NCBI GenBank assembly: GCA_017557605.1
Contig: JAFYYJ010000020.1
Location: forward strand, 1-38,054
Direction of reading: 5' to 3'
From: Salinivirgaceae bacterium
Lineage (GTDB): Bacteria; Bacteroidota; Bacteroidia; Bacteroidales; SZUA-534
Length of the DNA: 38,054 bases
A program made the position numbers and the translations under genes. Numbering within the stretch: position 1 is the first letter of the stretch; the number at the start of each line of letters is the position of its first letter. Positions 1 through 9,177 of the stretch are shown piece after piece. The notes under the pieces were generated by a model that worked only from the letters and a program-made list of their open reading frames with translations, was not told the DNA's origin and searched no databases.

Positions 1-1
1 T

Positions 2-1333
2 GTCGGTCTGAAGAACGTAACAGCTGGCGCCAACCCGATGGATTTGAAACGTGGTATCGACAAGGCCGTTACAGTTGTTGTCGACAACCTGAAGAAGATG
101 TCGCAGGACATCGACGTTAAGTCGGAGAAACTGGAGCAGGTGGCAACCATTTCGGCCAACAACGATACGGAAATCGGTGAGCTGATTGCCGATGCAATGA
201 AGAAAGTCGGCAAAGAGGGTGTTATCACCGTCGAGGAGTCGAAAACCGCTGAAACTCACGTTGATGTGGTTGAGGGTATGCAGTTCGACCGCGGCTATAT
301 CTCACCGTACTTTGTGACCAATACCGACAAGATGGAGGCCGAATTCGAGAGCCCGTTCATCTTGATTTACGACAAGAAGATTTCTTCGATGAAGGAACTG
401 CTTCCAATTCTTGAACCTGCAGCACAGAGCGGTCGCCCGCTTCTGATTATTGCGGAAGACGTTGACGGCGAGGCTTTGGCAACGTTGATTGTGAACCGCC
501 TGCGTGCATCGCTCAAGATTGCAGCCGTAAAAGCTCCGGGCTTCGGCGACCGCCGCAAGGAGATGCTCGAGGACATCGCCACTTTGACTGGCGGTATTGT
601 TATCTCGGAAGAGAAGGGTATGAAGCTCGAGGACGCCACAATGGATATGCTGGGCCGCTGCGACAAGATTACCATCAACAAAGAGAATACAACAATTGTG
701 AACGGCTTGGGTTCGAAAGACCTGATTGCCGCCCGCGTTGACCAGATTCGCGCACAAATCGAGAAGACAACTTCTGACTACGACCGCGAGAAACTGCACG
801 AGCGTCTTGCCAAACTGGCAGGCGGTGTGGCTGTTCTCTACGTTGGTGCCGCTTCTGAAGTTGAGATGAAGGAGAAGAAAGACCGCGTTGATGACGCATT
901 GAGCGCAACCCGCGCAGCTGTTGAGGAAGGTATCGTTCCTGGTGGCGGTGTGGCTTACATCCGTAGCATTGCCGCTCTCGACAAGCTGAAAGGCGAGAAC
1001 GAGGACCAGACTCTGGGTATCAATATTATCAAACGCGCCATCGAGGAGCCGTTGCGTCAGATTGTGAAGAACGCAGGCGGCGAAGGCTCAGTGGTTGTGA
1101 ACAAGGTTAAGGAAGGCAAAGCCGATTTCGGTTACAACGCTCGCACCGACAAGTACGAGAAGATGGTTGCCGGCGGCGTTATCGACCCGACCAAGGTTGC
1201 CCGTGTGGCTCTGGAGAACGCCGCATCGATTGCCGGAATGTTCCTGACAACCGAGTGTGTTCTTGTTGAAGAGAAAACCGAGACCCCTGCAGCCAACCCA
1301 ATGGCCGGCGGCGGTATGGGCGGAATGATGTAA
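2..1333 (+). CDS. groEL: 60-kDa chaperonin GroEL (5' end outside window)
   Basis: This is the C-terminal 443 residues of the GroEL chaperonin, which assembles into double seven-membered rings in the cytoplasm and folds proteins with GroES using ATP. The open frame runs in from base 2, before the first in-window ATG at 38, and the hallmark stretch [13 protein letters not shown] follows at once. In E. coli GroEL that stretch lies near residue 110, so roughly 100 residues including the N-terminal ATP-binding motif are missing upstream. The apical domain, the [15 protein letters not shown] motif of the equatorial domain and the flexible GGGMGGMM tail are all present, so the visible part is intact. 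groES would be expected upstream, outside the window. A strong hairpin terminator follows. Identification is essentially certain. Confidence 0.98.
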   Translation, partial: VGLKNVTAGANPMDLKRGIDKAVTVVVDNLKKMSQDIDVKSEKLEQVATISANNDTEIGELIADAMKKVGKEGVITVEESKTAETHVDVVEGMQFDRGYISPYFVTNTDKMEAEFESPFILIYDKKISSMKELLPILEPAAQSGRPLLIIAEDVDGEALATLIVNRLRASLKIAAVKAPGFGDRRKEMLEDIATLTGGIVISEEKGMKLEDATMDMLGRCDKITINKENTTIVNGLGSKDLIAARVDQIRAQIEKTTSDYDREKLHERLAKLAGGVAVLYVGAASEVEMKEKKDRVDDALSATRAAVEEGIVPGGGVAYIRSIAALDKLKGENEDQTLGINIIKRAIEEPLRQIVKNAGGEGSVVVNKVKEGKADFGYNARTDKYEKMVAGGVIDPTKVARVALENAASIAGMFLTTECVLVEEKTETPAANPMAGGGMGGMM

Positions 1334-1371
1334 AACAGGATTGTCTAATTTTTTTCATAATGAAAAGGGGA

Positions 1372-1401
1372 GGAGCGCTTCGCAAGGGGCGCTCCTTTTT
1401 T
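1372..1401 (+). terminator. Rho-independent terminator of groEL
   Basis: A perfect 7-bp stem, GGAGCGC (1372-1378) pairing with GCGCTCC (1389-1395), is followed directly by a run of six T. It lies 38 bp after the groEL stop codon. Confidence 0.88.
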
Positions 1402-1463
1402 GCATTAGGACACAAAAGCGGCTTAGTACATCAAACATCGCAGACAATCAAATGAATTTTTGA

Positions 1464-1471
1464 TAATTTTG
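1464..1471 (+). promoter_or_regulatory. Bacteroidetes -7 promoter element for manA
   Basis: TAATTTTG matches the Bacteroidetes -7 consensus TANNTTTG and ends 21 bp before the ATG at 1493. No clear -33 TTTG is seen at the usual distance. It supports starting the isomerase at 1493, since the in-frame TTG at 1460 would lie upstream of the transcript. Confidence 0.55.
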
Positions 1472-1492
1472 GTCCGTGAAAAATCGCAAGTA

Positions 1493-2482
1493 ATGAACAC
1501 ACTATATCCGTTGAAATTCGAACCTATTCTGAAGGAGAAAATCTGGGGAGGAAGCAGAATAGCGAAGGAACTGAACAAGAAGCAGGGCGCGCTGCCGAAT
1601 ATAGGCGAGAGCTGGGAGTTGTCGGGTGTGGCGAATAATGTGTCAGTTGTGAGCAACGGATATCTGCAGGGAAACACTATTGAGGAGCTGATTGAAGTTT
1701 ATATGGGCGACCTTGTCGGAGACAAGGTGTTCTCAAAATTCGGCACAGAGTTCCCGTTGCTTTTCAAATTCATCGATGCTGACGAGTATCTGTCTATTCA
1801 AGTGCATCCAGGCGACGAGCTTGCTATGCAGCGCCACAAATTGCACGGAAAGACCGAAATGTGGTATGTGATTGAGGCCGAAGAGAATGCCAAGCTGATT
1901 TCGGGATTCAACTGCGAGATGGACAAGCAGAAATATCTGGAGAATTTGAACAGTGGCAAGTTGCGCGACATCCTCAACTGGGTGCCTGTGAAACATGGCG
2001 ACACATTCTTTATACCGTCGGGAAGGATACACTCAATAGGTCCCGGTATATTGCTTGCCGAGATTCAGGAGACATCTGACATTACATATCGCATCTACGA
2101 TTGGGACCGCTTTGATACTAATGGCAAGCCGCGTGAGTTGCACACCGATTTGGCTGTCGATGCTATTGATTACACGCTTCATCCGTCGTATAAAACCGAC
2201 TACGAAATAAAGATGAACCGAAGCACATCGGTTGTCAGCTGTCCGTTTTTCACGGTCAATTTGCTAAATTTCGACAAGGATATCGAAATCGACTATGGCC
2301 GCATCGATTCGTTTGTGGTTTATATGGCGGTTGGCGGAAAGGCGGAGATTCACGCACCAGGACTTGACGAGCCCGTAAGCATTGCCAAGGGCGAAACAGT
2401 TTTGATTCCGGCGGAGATGAAGGAGATAGAGCTTAAGCCGGTTGGTGGCGAGGCAAAACTTCTGGAAGTGTATATTGGGTAG
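1493..2482 (+). CDS. manA: Mannose-6-phosphate isomerase, class I (ManA type)
   Basis: A 329-residue zinc-dependent cupin enzyme that interconverts mannose 6-phosphate and fructose 6-phosphate, feeding GDP-sugar and surface polysaccharide synthesis or mannose use. The class I signature is clear: the start LYPLKFEPILKEKIWGG, the metal site QVHPGDELA with its Gln and His, a Glu in GKTEMWYV, and a His in IPSGRIHSIGPG followed by LLAEIQETSDITYR. The length fits the short B. subtilis-like branch (about 315 residues) rather than the 390-residue E. coli form. ATG 1493 was chosen over TTG 1460 because the protein family begins there and a -7 element lies between them. The gene stands alone between two terminators. 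Confidence 0.93.
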   Translation: MNTLYPLKFEPILKEKIWGGSRIAKELNKKQGALPNIGESWELSGVANNVSVVSNGYLQGNTIEELIEVYMGDLVGDKVFSKFGTEFPLLFKFIDADEYLSIQVHPGDELAMQRHKLHGKTEMWYVIEAEENAKLISGFNCEMDKQKYLENLNSGKLRDILNWVPVKHGDTFFIPSGRIHSIGPGILLAEIQETSDITYRIYDWDRFDTNGKPRELHTDLAVDAIDYTLHPSYKTDYEIKMNRSTSVVSCPFFTVNLLNFDKDIEIDYGRIDSFVVYMAVGGKAEIHAPGLDEPVSIAKGETVLIPAEMKEIELKPVGGEAKLLEVYIG

Positions 2483-2505
2483 ATTTTTAACCGATACAAA
2501 ACAAT

Positions 2506-2532
2506 AAAGGCGGCCTTTCGGGTCGCCTTTTT
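2506..2532 (+). terminator. Rho-independent terminator of manA
   Basis: A 10-bp stem, AAAGGCGGCC (2506-2515) with GGTCGCCTTT (2521-2530) including one G-T pair, has a 5-base loop and is followed by T residues. It lies between the convergent manA and ferredoxin genes, so it may also act weakly for the ferredoxin on the other strand. Confidence 0.85.
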
Positions 2533-2549
2533 AATTGTTGTGAAGTTTC

Positions 2550-2717
2550 TTATGCAAGTTTCGGAGCTTCAACTGGGCATACGCTTGCGCATGTTCCACA
2601 CTCAGTGCATTTGTCAGGGTCGATAACATAGATATCGCCTTCTGAGATTGCCTCAACCGGGCATTCGCTCATGCATGTTCCACATGCCAAGCAGTCTTCT
2701 GAAATTTTGTAAGCCAT
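2550..2717 (-). CDS. 2[4Fe-4S] ferredoxin
   Basis: A 55-residue ferredoxin, a small soluble electron carrier for anaerobic redox enzymes. It carries two classical cluster-binding motifs, CxxCxxCxxxCP, with Cys at residues 9, 12, 15, 19 and 37, 40, 43, 47. This is the clostridial-type bacterial ferredoxin of normal length and complete in all eight ligands. It starts at the ATG at 2717 (MAYKISEDC) and ends with TAA at 2550-2552. A good TANNTTTG promoter element lies 23 bp upstream of the start, so it appears to be a single-gene transcription unit rather than part of the psd operon. Partner enzymes cannot be told from the context, but an 8-Cys ferredoxin points to an anaerobic lifestyle. Confidence 0.95.
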   Translation of the reverse strand: MAYKISEDCLACGTCMSECPVEAISEGDIYVIDPDKCTECGTCASVCPVEAPKLA

Positions 2718-2740
2718 AATTATTGTTTTTAAAAGTCGGT

Positions 2741-2748
2741 CAAAGATA
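2741..2748 (-). promoter_or_regulatory. Bacteroidetes -7 promoter element for the ferredoxin
   Basis: On the minus strand TATCTTTG matches the -7 consensus TANNTTTG, 23 bp before the ATG. A GTTG about 20 bp further upstream (2769-2772) is a plausible -33 element. Confidence 0.6.
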
Positions 2749-2812
2749 AATTATTTAGCAATAGTAGCAACAACAGATTTTTCAGCATACAAGCTGGTAG
2801 ACGATGCCGTTA

Positions 2813-3472
2813 TTATCCGCGGCGGGCAATAATAGTCTGACGGCCAGTTACTTTATCGCCAATTTTCACATTCACGTTGTAATTTGTCGGTATAAATAAA
2901 TCGACACGCGAGCCGAAGCGAATGAACCCTAGCTCTTCGCCTGCGCTGCGGTCTTCGTCTTGTTTTACAAATGTAAGTATGCGGCGTGCAACGGCACCGG
3001 CAACTTGTTTCACAAGCACAATGCTGCCGTCGGCCTGAGTAATGGCAACGGCTGTATGTTCGTTCAGGTCAGACGATTTCGGCGTAATGGCGCGAGTGAA
3101 TTCGCCATCGAAATGGAGCACCTGTTTAATCTTGCCTGTCACCGGAACCCAGTTGATATGCACATTCCAGCACGACATGAAAATGGAAACTTGGATTTGC
3201 TTTTCGTTCACAAAACTCGAAGGCTCCACTTCCTCAATAGCAACAATTGTTCCGTCGGCAGGGCAGAGCACCTCGTTGCCCGAAAGTGCCGGAACGGCGC
3301 GTCGTGGGTAACGGAAGAAACGTAGTACGAAAAGCATTAGAAGGCATGATGCCGTTATGCTGATGTATAATGCAAGGCCGAATCCAAGCGTAAAATATAT
3401 TATAAAATTGATTATCAATAATATAATAAGTGCTTTCAATATCACAATGTAGCCTGCATGATGAATGCGCAT
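2813..3472 (-). CDS. psd: Phosphatidylserine decarboxylase, short form
   Basis: This 219-residue membrane enzyme makes phosphatidylethanolamine by decarboxylating phosphatidylserine. It is made as a proenzyme that cuts itself at a Gly-Ser bond to create a pyruvoyl cofactor; the site here is RFGSRVD, at about Gly187-Ser188. One or two hydrophobic segments at residues 8-50 anchor it. Motifs CPADGTI, FMSCWNVHINWVP and GEF are those of the short Bacteroidetes/archaeal-type Psd, which is about 220 residues long rather than the 320 of E. coli. It is the last gene of the rsfS-ftsH-DUF2007-cdsA-psd operon, 15 bp after cdsA, and uses lipid made from the CDP-diacylglycerol that CdsA produces. Confidence 0.94.
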   Translation of the reverse strand: MRIHHAGYIVILKALIILLIINFIIYFTLGFGLALYISITASCLLMLFVLRFFRYPRRAVPALSGNEVLCPADGTIVAIEEVEPSSFVNEKQIQVSIFMSCWNVHINWVPVTGKIKQVLHFDGEFTRAITPKSSDLNEHTAVAITQADGSIVLVKQVAGAVARRILTFVKQDEDRSAGEELGFIRFGSRVDLFIPTNYNVNVKIGDKVTGRQTIIARRG

Positions 3473-3487
3473 AGTCTGATTTTTTAG

Positions 3488-4306
3488 TTATGAAACGAAC
3501 TGCAAATATGCCAAAATAACGGGAATGACCAATATAATACTGTCAAATCTGTCGAGAATGCCACCATGGCCCGGCAGAAGGTTGCTTGAATCCTTAATGC
3601 CGACAGTACGCTTGAACTGCGACTCGACAAGGTCGCCCAAAGTGCCAAAGCAGATAGTGAGCAATGCCATTACACCCCATTGCACCGGTGAAAGAATGGG
3701 GTAGAAGTGCGACAGCAGCAAAGCGGCGCCAACGGCGGCCAAAGCGCCTCCGAAAAAGCCTTCCCATGACTTTTTGGGCGATATGCGGACAAACATCTTA
3801 TGCTTGCCTAGCAGCATTCCAAAACAATAGGCGCCGGTGTCATTTGTCCAGATGATTATGAACATTCCCAATATTATTATGCTCTGATAGCTGCCGCCGT
3901 AGAAAGCCAGTGGGGTTATCAGCGCAAATGGAACGGCAATGTAAACAAGCCCATAAATGGTTGTGGAAATGCTGTTTATCGGATTCTTATAGTCTTTGCC
4001 GAACAGCACAATCACAAAAATCAAAGCGGTAAGCGGCACCAGCAGCAAAAGGTATTGCCAGCCAATGATGCCGGCTGTCGACAGAAATGACAAAGCGTAT
4101 GCCGCCACGCCGATTATTATGGCATAAACACCAACCGGTTGATAATCTTTCTGTTTTGCAATGTGATAGAACTCTCCCAACGCTAATGCGTCGATAATGG
4201 CGAACAGCAGTGCAAATGTCCATTGGTTTATCAGGATGCATGAGATGAGCACCGCCAAAAAGACGATGCCAGTTGTAAGCCGTTGCCAAAAATTATTCAT
4301 CTTCAT
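3488..4306 (-). CDS. cdsA: Phosphatidate cytidylyltransferase
   Basis: CdsA is an integral membrane enzyme that converts phosphatidic acid and CTP to CDP-diacylglycerol, the branch point of phospholipid synthesis. The 272-residue protein has about eight hydrophobic segments and the family signature near the C terminus: SPKKSWEGFFGG, then LGDLVESQFKR, then GIKDSSNLLPGHGGILDRFDS, which holds the metal- and substrate-binding acidic residues. Its start overlaps the end of the DUF2007 gene by 14 bp, and psd follows 15 bp later, so these are translationally close. The ATG at 4306 gives MKMNNFWQRL; starting at the second Met (4300) would also be possible. Confidence 0.95.
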   Translation of the reverse strand: MKMNNFWQRLTTGIVFLAVLISCILINQWTFALLFAIIDALALGEFYHIAKQKDYQPVGVYAIIIGVAAYALSFLSTAGIIGWQYLLLLVPLTALIFVIVLFGKDYKNPINSISTTIYGLVYIAVPFALITPLAFYGGSYQSIIILGMFIIIWTNDTGAYCFGMLLGKHKMFVRISPKKSWEGFFGGALAAVGAALLLSHFYPILSPVQWGVMALLTICFGTLGDLVESQFKRTVGIKDSSNLLPGHGGILDRFDSIILVIPVILAYLQFVS

Positions 4307-4496
4307 GGCTGTTTATAATGTTTAAAGCCTGTTGCGATTGGTACTGATGCACATAAACTTCAATTTCACCAAACAAATACGATGAGTCTTGCTTGTTCAT
4401 CAGAACCGCTTCAACTCCGGCATTCTCAAGTTTGCCGCGCATAAGCTCGGCTTCGAACGTACTGTTGGTGCTATAAATTGAAATCCAGTCTTCCAT
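4293..4496 (-). CDS. DUF2007 family small protein
   Basis: A 67-residue soluble protein matching the DUF2007 (putative signal-transducing) family in length and pattern: EAELMRGKLENAGVEAVLMN, then a Tyr-rich middle, then EIEVYVHQYQSQQALNII. The fold of the family resembles the PII-like alpha/beta ferredoxin fold, but no function is established. It is tightly packed: its ATG shares base 4496 with the ftsH stop (TAATG), and its end overlaps cdsA by 14 bp. This arrangement suggests translational coupling and a role linked to the membrane protease or to phospholipid synthesis, which is inference only. Confidence 0.8.
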   Translation of the reverse strand: MEDWISIYSTNSTFEAELMRGKLENAGVEAVLMNKQDSSYLFGEIEVYVHQYQSQQALNIINSHEDE

Positions 4497-6568
4497 TATT
4501 TCGTCGTTTCGGTTTCCGATTCAGCTTCATTTTTAACCTCGCTGTTGTCGGCTGTCGGTTCGGCATTCGTTGTCTGATGCTCGTAGTAAGGAGTCTTGCC
4601 GCCAGGGCGAGGACCTAAGATACGCTCAAGGTCTTCAGCAAAAAGAACTTCGCGTTCAAGTAGAAGGTTGGCCAATTGGTGATGCTGTTCCTGATATTTT
4701 GTCAGTATCTCTTTCGCTTTGGCGTAGGCCTCACTGATGAGCCGCTGCGTCTCCTCGTCAATGGCGCGTGCCGTCTCTTCACTGTACGGCTTCGAGAAGG
4801 CGTATTCACTCTGGCCCGACGAATCGTAATAGCTTATGTTGGCCAATCGCGGGCTCATGCCGTAGTAGCAAACCATGGCGTAGGCGTGTTTGGTAGTGCG
4901 TTCAAGGTCGTTGAGAGCTCCTGTCGATACTCTTCCGAAGAAGAGTTCTTCGGCGGCGCGCCCGCCAAGCAATGCGGCCATTTCCTCCATAAGTTGCTCG
5001 GTGGTGGTTAGTTGTCGCTCCTCGGGCAGATACCATGCGGCGCCCAATGCTTGTCCGCGCGGAACAATCGTAACTTTGATAAGCGGGTTGGCGTTTTCCA
5101 ACATCCAGCTTACGGTGGCGTGTCCGGCCTCGTGATAGGCTATCGATTTTTTCTCCTCAGGCGATATTATTTTGTTTTTCTTCTCAAGTCCGCCAATGAT
5201 GCGGTCAATGGCGTCGAGAAAATCTTGTTTTTCAACTTGTGCCTTGTCGTGGCGGGCGGCAATAAGAGCAGCCTCGTTGCAGACATTGGCGATGTCGGCG
5301 CCAGAGTAACCCGGTGTCTGCTTGGCCAGTGATTCCACCGACACATCTTGCGCCAGTTTGGTGAGCGGACGCAGATGCACTTTGAAAATCTCTATTCGCT
5401 CGTTAAGGTCGGGTAGCTCAACTTGAATCTGGCGGTCGAAGCGGCCGGCGCGCATCAGGGCACGGTCCAGAATGTCGGCGCGGTTGGTGGCGGCCAGAAT
5501 GATGACGCCGCTGTTGGTGCCGAAGCCGTCCATTTCGGTAAGCAGCTGGTTCAGAGTGTTTTCGCGCTCGTCGTTCGAGTTCCAGCTGTTGTTGCGTCCG
5601 CGGGCGCGGCCAATGGCATCAATCTCGTCGATGAAGATGATGCACGGAGCTTTCTCTTTTGCCTGTTTGAACAAGTCGCGTACACGTGATGCGCCTACAC
5701 CTACAAACATCTCAACAAAATCGGAGCCCGACAGAGAGAAGAACGGCACGTGTGCCTCGCCTGCAACGGCTTTGGCTAGCAGTGTCTTGCCTGTTCCCGG
5801 AGGGCCTACAAGCAGTGCGCCTTTTGGAATTTTGCCGCCTAACTGCGTGTATTTCTGCGGATTTTTCAGAAAATCGACAATTTCCTTTATTTCAATTTTA
5901 GCCTCCTCAAGTCCGGCTACGTCTTTGAAGTCGATTTTTATTTCAGAAGCGTCTTTGTCGAACATTTTTGCGCGAGACTTGCCGATGTTGAAAATTTGGT
6001 TGCCGCCGGCTCCGCCCGACATCCGGCGGAATATGAATAACCAAACGCCTATCAGCAACAACGGGAAAACTATCCAGTTGAGGATAGGCACGAGGCGGTC
6101 TTGGCGAGTTTCGTACTTTAAGTCAATTGGCTCATCGTACGAGTATTTATCATAAGCATCTCCCAAATTTTTCTCAAACGAATCAACTGTGCCTATTGTA
6201 AAATAATACTGAGGAGTGTTTGAAGAAAAATACGTGTTGGACTTTGTCTTAATGTCAGCATAGCGTTCCTCTTTTATTTTTTCGGGTTTGATGTAAATCA
6301 TCGCCTTCTCTTTGTTGACAACCACTATCTTGCTGACATCGTGGTTTTTGAGCATCACCTGTTCAAAGGTTTTCCAACTAACTTCGTTCGGTTCGCTGTC
6401 GCCTGAGGACAGAAACATAAGCCCGAAAAGCGCAATGGCTATGATGCCGTAAATCCAGTTGGTGTTGAATTTTGGGCGGTTGCCCGGTGTTTTGGGCGTA
6501 TTTGCGCTGTTGTCCGGCTTTTTGCCGGCGTTGTCATTAGTTTTTTCTTTGCTGTTCTCGTTATCCAT
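4496..6568 (-). CDS. ftsH: ATP-dependent zinc metalloprotease FtsH
   Basis: FtsH is a hexameric membrane-anchored AAA+ protease that degrades damaged membrane proteins and selected soluble regulators. The 690-residue product has an N-terminal hydrophilic tail, a membrane segment at about 38-56, a periplasmic domain, a second membrane segment at about 160-180, then the AAA+ module with Walker A GPPGTGKT (255-262), Walker B IIFIDEID (310-317) and the second region of homology ending in RAGRFDR. The zinc protease site HEAGH is at 479-483. All catalytic residues are present. The Asn/Lys/Pro-rich N-terminal tail of about 35 residues before the first membrane segment is longer than in E. coli FtsH. 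It lies 5 bp after rsfS and shares its stop with the DUF2007 start. Confidence 0.97.
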   Translation of the reverse strand: MDNENSKEKTNDNAGKKPDNSANTPKTPGNRPKFNTNWIYGIIAIALFGLMFLSSGDSEPNEVSWKTFEQVMLKNHDVSKIVVVNKEKAMIYIKPEKIKEERYADIKTKSNTYFSSNTPQYYFTIGTVDSFEKNLGDAYDKYSYDEPIDLKYETRQDRLVPILNWIVFPLLLIGVWLFIFRRMSGGAGGNQIFNIGKSRAKMFDKDASEIKIDFKDVAGLEEAKIEIKEIVDFLKNPQKYTQLGGKIPKGALLVGPPGTGKTLLAKAVAGEAHVPFFSLSGSDFVEMFVGVGASRVRDLFKQAKEKAPCIIFIDEIDAIGRARGRNNSWNSNDERENTLNQLLTEMDGFGTNSGVIILAATNRADILDRALMRAGRFDRQIQVELPDLNERIEIFKVHLRPLTKLAQDVSVESLAKQTPGYSGADIANVCNEAALIAARHDKAQVEKQDFLDAIDRIIGGLEKKNKIISPEEKKSIAYHEAGHATVSWMLENANPLIKVTIVPRGQALGAAWYLPEERQLTTTEQLMEEMAALLGGRAAEELFFGRVSTGALNDLERTTKHAYAMVCYYGMSPRLANISYYDSSGQSEYAFSKPYSEETARAIDEETQRLISEAYAKAKEILTKYQEQHHQLANLLLEREVLFAEDLERILGPRPGGKTPYYEHQTTNAEPTADNSEVKNEAESETETTK

Positions 6569-6573
6569 AATGT

Positions 6574-6942
6574 TTATTCTTCTGTTTCAATGATTTCCTT
6601 TTTGGCGTCGGCCCAAAGGTCTTCGATGTTGTAGAAACTGCGGATTTCCTCCTGAAAAATATGGACGATGATGTTGCCATAGTCCATTAGCACCCAAAGC
6701 GCGTTCTGCTGCCCCTCAATGTGCGACGGATGCTCGCTTGTCTCAGTGCGGGCAAAGCGCTCGATGTTGTCGGTAATGGCTTCAACCTGCGAACTTGAGT
6801 TTCCGTGGCATATAATGTAGTAATCGGCAACAGCCTGATGATTGTCTGTCAAATCGATAGCCACAATGTCGTGACCTTTTTTCTGCTTGATAGCCTCAAT
6901 TATAGCCTCCTTCAAGCCGAGATTGTGTTTGCTTTTTGCCAT
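6574..6942 (-). CDS. rsfS: Ribosomal silencing factor RsfS (Iojap family)
   Basis: A 122-residue RsfS/Iojap homologue. The family binds ribosomal protein L14 on the 50S subunit and blocks joining to 30S, lowering translation when nutrients are short. Typical elements are visible: the start LKEAIIEAIKQKKGHDIVAIDL, ADYYIICHGNSSSQVEAI, GQQNALWVLMDYGNIIVHIF and FYNIEDLWADA. The ATG at 6942 (MAKSKHNLG) was chosen over an upstream in-frame start at 6990 because a TANNTTTG promoter element lies at 6962-6969, between the two. It is the first gene of the rsfS-ftsH-DUF2007-cdsA-psd operon. Confidence 0.93.
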   Translation of the reverse strand: MAKSKHNLGLKEAIIEAIKQKKGHDIVAIDLTDNHQAVADYYIICHGNSSSQVEAITDNIERFARTETSEHPSHIEGQQNALWVLMDYGNIIVHIFQEEIRSFYNIEDLWADAKKEIIETEE

Positions 6943-6961
6943 TCTTGCTTTTTTAAAGGTG

Positions 6962-6969
6962 CAAATGTA
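6962..6969 (-). promoter_or_regulatory. -7 promoter element for the rsfS-ftsH-cdsA-psd operon
   Basis: On the minus strand TACATTTG fits TANNTTTG and ends 19 bp before the rsfS ATG. An ATTG 18 bp further upstream could be the -33 element. It is the only good promoter match seen ahead of this operon. Confidence 0.6.
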
Positions 6970-7113
6970 AGTTTTTAAACCGAATGGCAATTGAAAAGTG
7001 AGAAATTAAAGGTGCAAAGACTCATTGTTCAACTTTTATCGTCAATTTGGAACAATTTTAGTTATTTTCGCACGTAATTTTTTAAGAAATTGAAAATCCG
7101 CATATTCCGTACA

Positions 7114-9099
7114 ATGAGAAAAATTATCGCAATAACCGTAATAATGCTGTCAGTAGCGGCATCGTATGCGCAGAAAAATATCACAGCCAAGGCTGATAAG
7201 GCTTTTGAGGCCGGCAAATATTTCGATGCAATTGATGAGTACAAATACGCATTTGCCAAGGCGAAGGACAAAGACCGTAAGAACCAGATTACCTTTATGG
7301 TTGCCGAATGCTACCGCATGGTGCAGAACAACCACCAGGCTGAGGTCTGGTATCGCAAAACCATAAAGAAAGGCTACACCGAGCCTCTAGCGACACTCTA
7401 TCTTGCCAATGCGCTGCGTGCCCAGGGCAATTACGACGAGGCGCTGACTGAATATCAGAACTACAGCAAAATGGCTCCCGCCGACGACCGCGGACCAGCA
7501 GGTGTCGAGTCTTGCGCCATGGCCATTGAGTGGATGTCGCAGCCTACTCGCTACAAGGTTGAGAACATGCACTATTTCAACAGCAAATACAGCGACTATG
7601 CGCCGGCATACGCCAAAGACGATTACAATATGGTGATATTCGCATCGGCACGCGAGAGCGCAACAGGCGGCAAAATCAGCGGTGTTACGGGTGAATACTA
7701 CAGCGACCTTTTCCGCACCCGCGCCGACCGTAAGGGAAAATGGTCGGACCCGGTTCCGCTTGAGGAGGTTATAAATTCAGAATATGACGAAGGCGCGCCA
7801 TGCACGAACAAGAAGTGCAATACGCTGTATTTCACCAGTTTCCGCGAGAATAAAGACCGGAATATGGTCTGCAAGATATTCTGCTCGACAAAAGAGAATG
7901 CCGAGTGGGGTGAGCCTAAAGAGTTGAACCTTGCCCCCGATAGTGTTGCTGTAGGGCATCCGGCCGTCAGCGACGATGAATTGACATTGATTTTCGTAGC
8001 CGACATGAAAGGTGGTTACGGCGGCAAGGACCTTTGGAAATCGACACGCGCAAACAAGACAGCCGAATGGGGTGCACCCGTCAACATGGGGCCGGAGATT
8101 AACACCGAAGGCGACGAGATGTTTCCCTTCATACACCCCGACGGAACGTTATATTTCTCGTCGAACGGCCACCCTGGAATGGGCGGTCTAGACATTTTCA
8201 GCGCGCGGCAAGGTGCTTCTGGTTGGAAAGTTGAGAACATGAAATATCCAATCAACAGTCCCGCCGATGATTTCGGCATCTGCTTCGAGGCCGATTTGGA
8301 GCGTGGCTATCTATCGTCGAACCGGCCAGGCGGCAAGGGCAACGACGACATCTATCAGTTCTCGCTTCCGCCTATCGAGTTCACGCTGACAGGCGTTGTC
8401 CGCAACAGTAAGACCGAAACGATAATTGCCGGAGCCGAAGTCAATCTTATCGGTAGCGACGGTACCAACATCAGCGCCAAAACCGAGACCAACGGCTCGT
8501 ACAGCTTCAAGCTGACGCCAAACACCGATTACCGCGTGGTAGTTAAGCGCGGCGGCTTCCTTAACTCGAAAGACAAGGTTACAACTAAAGGACTGACAAC
8601 AAGTACAGCGCTTGAGGCCAACATCAACCTTGTGCCAGACGATTCGCGTATGGACCTTGACGGCATTGAGTACGATTTTGGAAAATGGACTTTGCGCCCG
8701 ACATCAATAGCCGCGCTTGAGGGACTTGTCGAGATTCTGAACGACAACACCAATATCACTATCGAGATTGGTTCGCATACTGACTTCCGCGGCAGCGACG
8801 CCGCCAATATGGAGCTGTCGAAGAAACGCGCCCAATCGGTTGTCGACTTCCTGATAACATACGGTATTGACGCAGAACGACTTACGTCGAAAGGCTACGG
8901 CGAGACATGGCCAAAGGAGATTGACAAGAGTCTGGCTCGCAAATATCCGTTCCTGAGGGAGGGCGATGTGCTTACCGAGCAGTTTATCAACAAATTGCCC
9001 GATGAGGAACAGAAGGAGATTTGCCACCAGATTAACCGCCGCACAGACTTCGGTTTGACGGGTCGCGACTATGTGCCAAAGGTTAAGCGGAGAAGATAA
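7114..9099 (+). CDS. PorE-like OmpA-family protein (TPR, beta-propeller, OmpA_C)
   Basis: A 661-residue exported protein with the domain order known from PorE (PG1058) of the Porphyromonas type IX secretion system. The signal peptide is MRKIIAITVIMLSVAASYAQ. TPR-like helices follow (about 25-130, AFEAGKYFDAIDEYKYAF), then PD40/WD40-like propeller blades (about 150-430, e.g. DDELTLIFVADMKGGYGGKDLW and LYFSSNGHPGMGGLDIF), a carboxypeptidase-regulatory-like fold (about 430-510) and an OmpA_C peptidoglycan-binding domain with SHTDFRGSDAANMELSKKRA. In P. gingivalis the protein sits at the periplasmic face of the outer membrane and binds peptidoglycan. No lipobox Cys is visible here. ATG 7114 was preferred to TTG 7090 because the signal peptide begins there. 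Other TPR/PD40/OmpA paralogues exist in Bacteroidetes, so the exact PorE role is inference. Confidence 0.8.
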   Translation: MRKIIAITVIMLSVAASYAQKNITAKADKAFEAGKYFDAIDEYKYAFAKAKDKDRKNQITFMVAECYRMVQNNHQAEVWYRKTIKKGYTEPLATLYLANALRAQGNYDEALTEYQNYSKMAPADDRGPAGVESCAMAIEWMSQPTRYKVENMHYFNSKYSDYAPAYAKDDYNMVIFASARESATGGKISGVTGEYYSDLFRTRADRKGKWSDPVPLEEVINSEYDEGAPCTNKKCNTLYFTSFRENKDRNMVCKIFCSTKENAEWGEPKELNLAPDSVAVGHPAVSDDELTLIFVADMKGGYGGKDLWKSTRANKTAEWGAPVNMGPEINTEGDEMFPFIHPDGTLYFSSNGHPGMGGLDIFSARQGASGWKVENMKYPINSPADDFGICFEADLERGYLSSNRPGGKGNDDIYQFSLPPIEFTLTGVVRNSKTETIIAGAEVNLIGSDGTNISAKTETNGSYSFKLTPNTDYRVVVKRGGFLNSKDKVTTKGLTTSTALEANINLVPDDSRMDLDGIEYDFGKWTLRPTSIAALEGLVEILNDNTNITIEIGSHTDFRGSDAANMELSKKRAQSVVDFLITYGIDAERLTSKGYGETWPKEIDKSLARKYPFLREGDVLTEQFINKLPDEEQKEICHQINRRTDFGLTGRDYVPKVKRRR

Positions 9100-9107
9100 T
9101 TTTTTAT

Positions 9108-9150
9108 AACACAAACAAATAACGCAGACGCAGCCCGATTAGTTTGTGTT
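9108..9150. other. Inverted repeat after the PorE-like gene
   Basis: AACACAAAC (9108-9116) is exactly complementary to GTTTGTGTT (9142-9150), with a 25-base loop. The following bases are T-rich but without an immediate T run. It could be a weak terminator for the PorE-like gene or part of the leader of the aldo/keto reductase gene. Confidence 0.3.
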
Positions 9151-9177
9151 TGCATTTAAGTTTTTCGTTCACGATTT

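Noticed and set aside
5472..6155. A 227-codon plus-strand frame opposite ftsH
   Set aside because: Fully antisense to the conserved AAA+ region of ftsH with no family features of its own.
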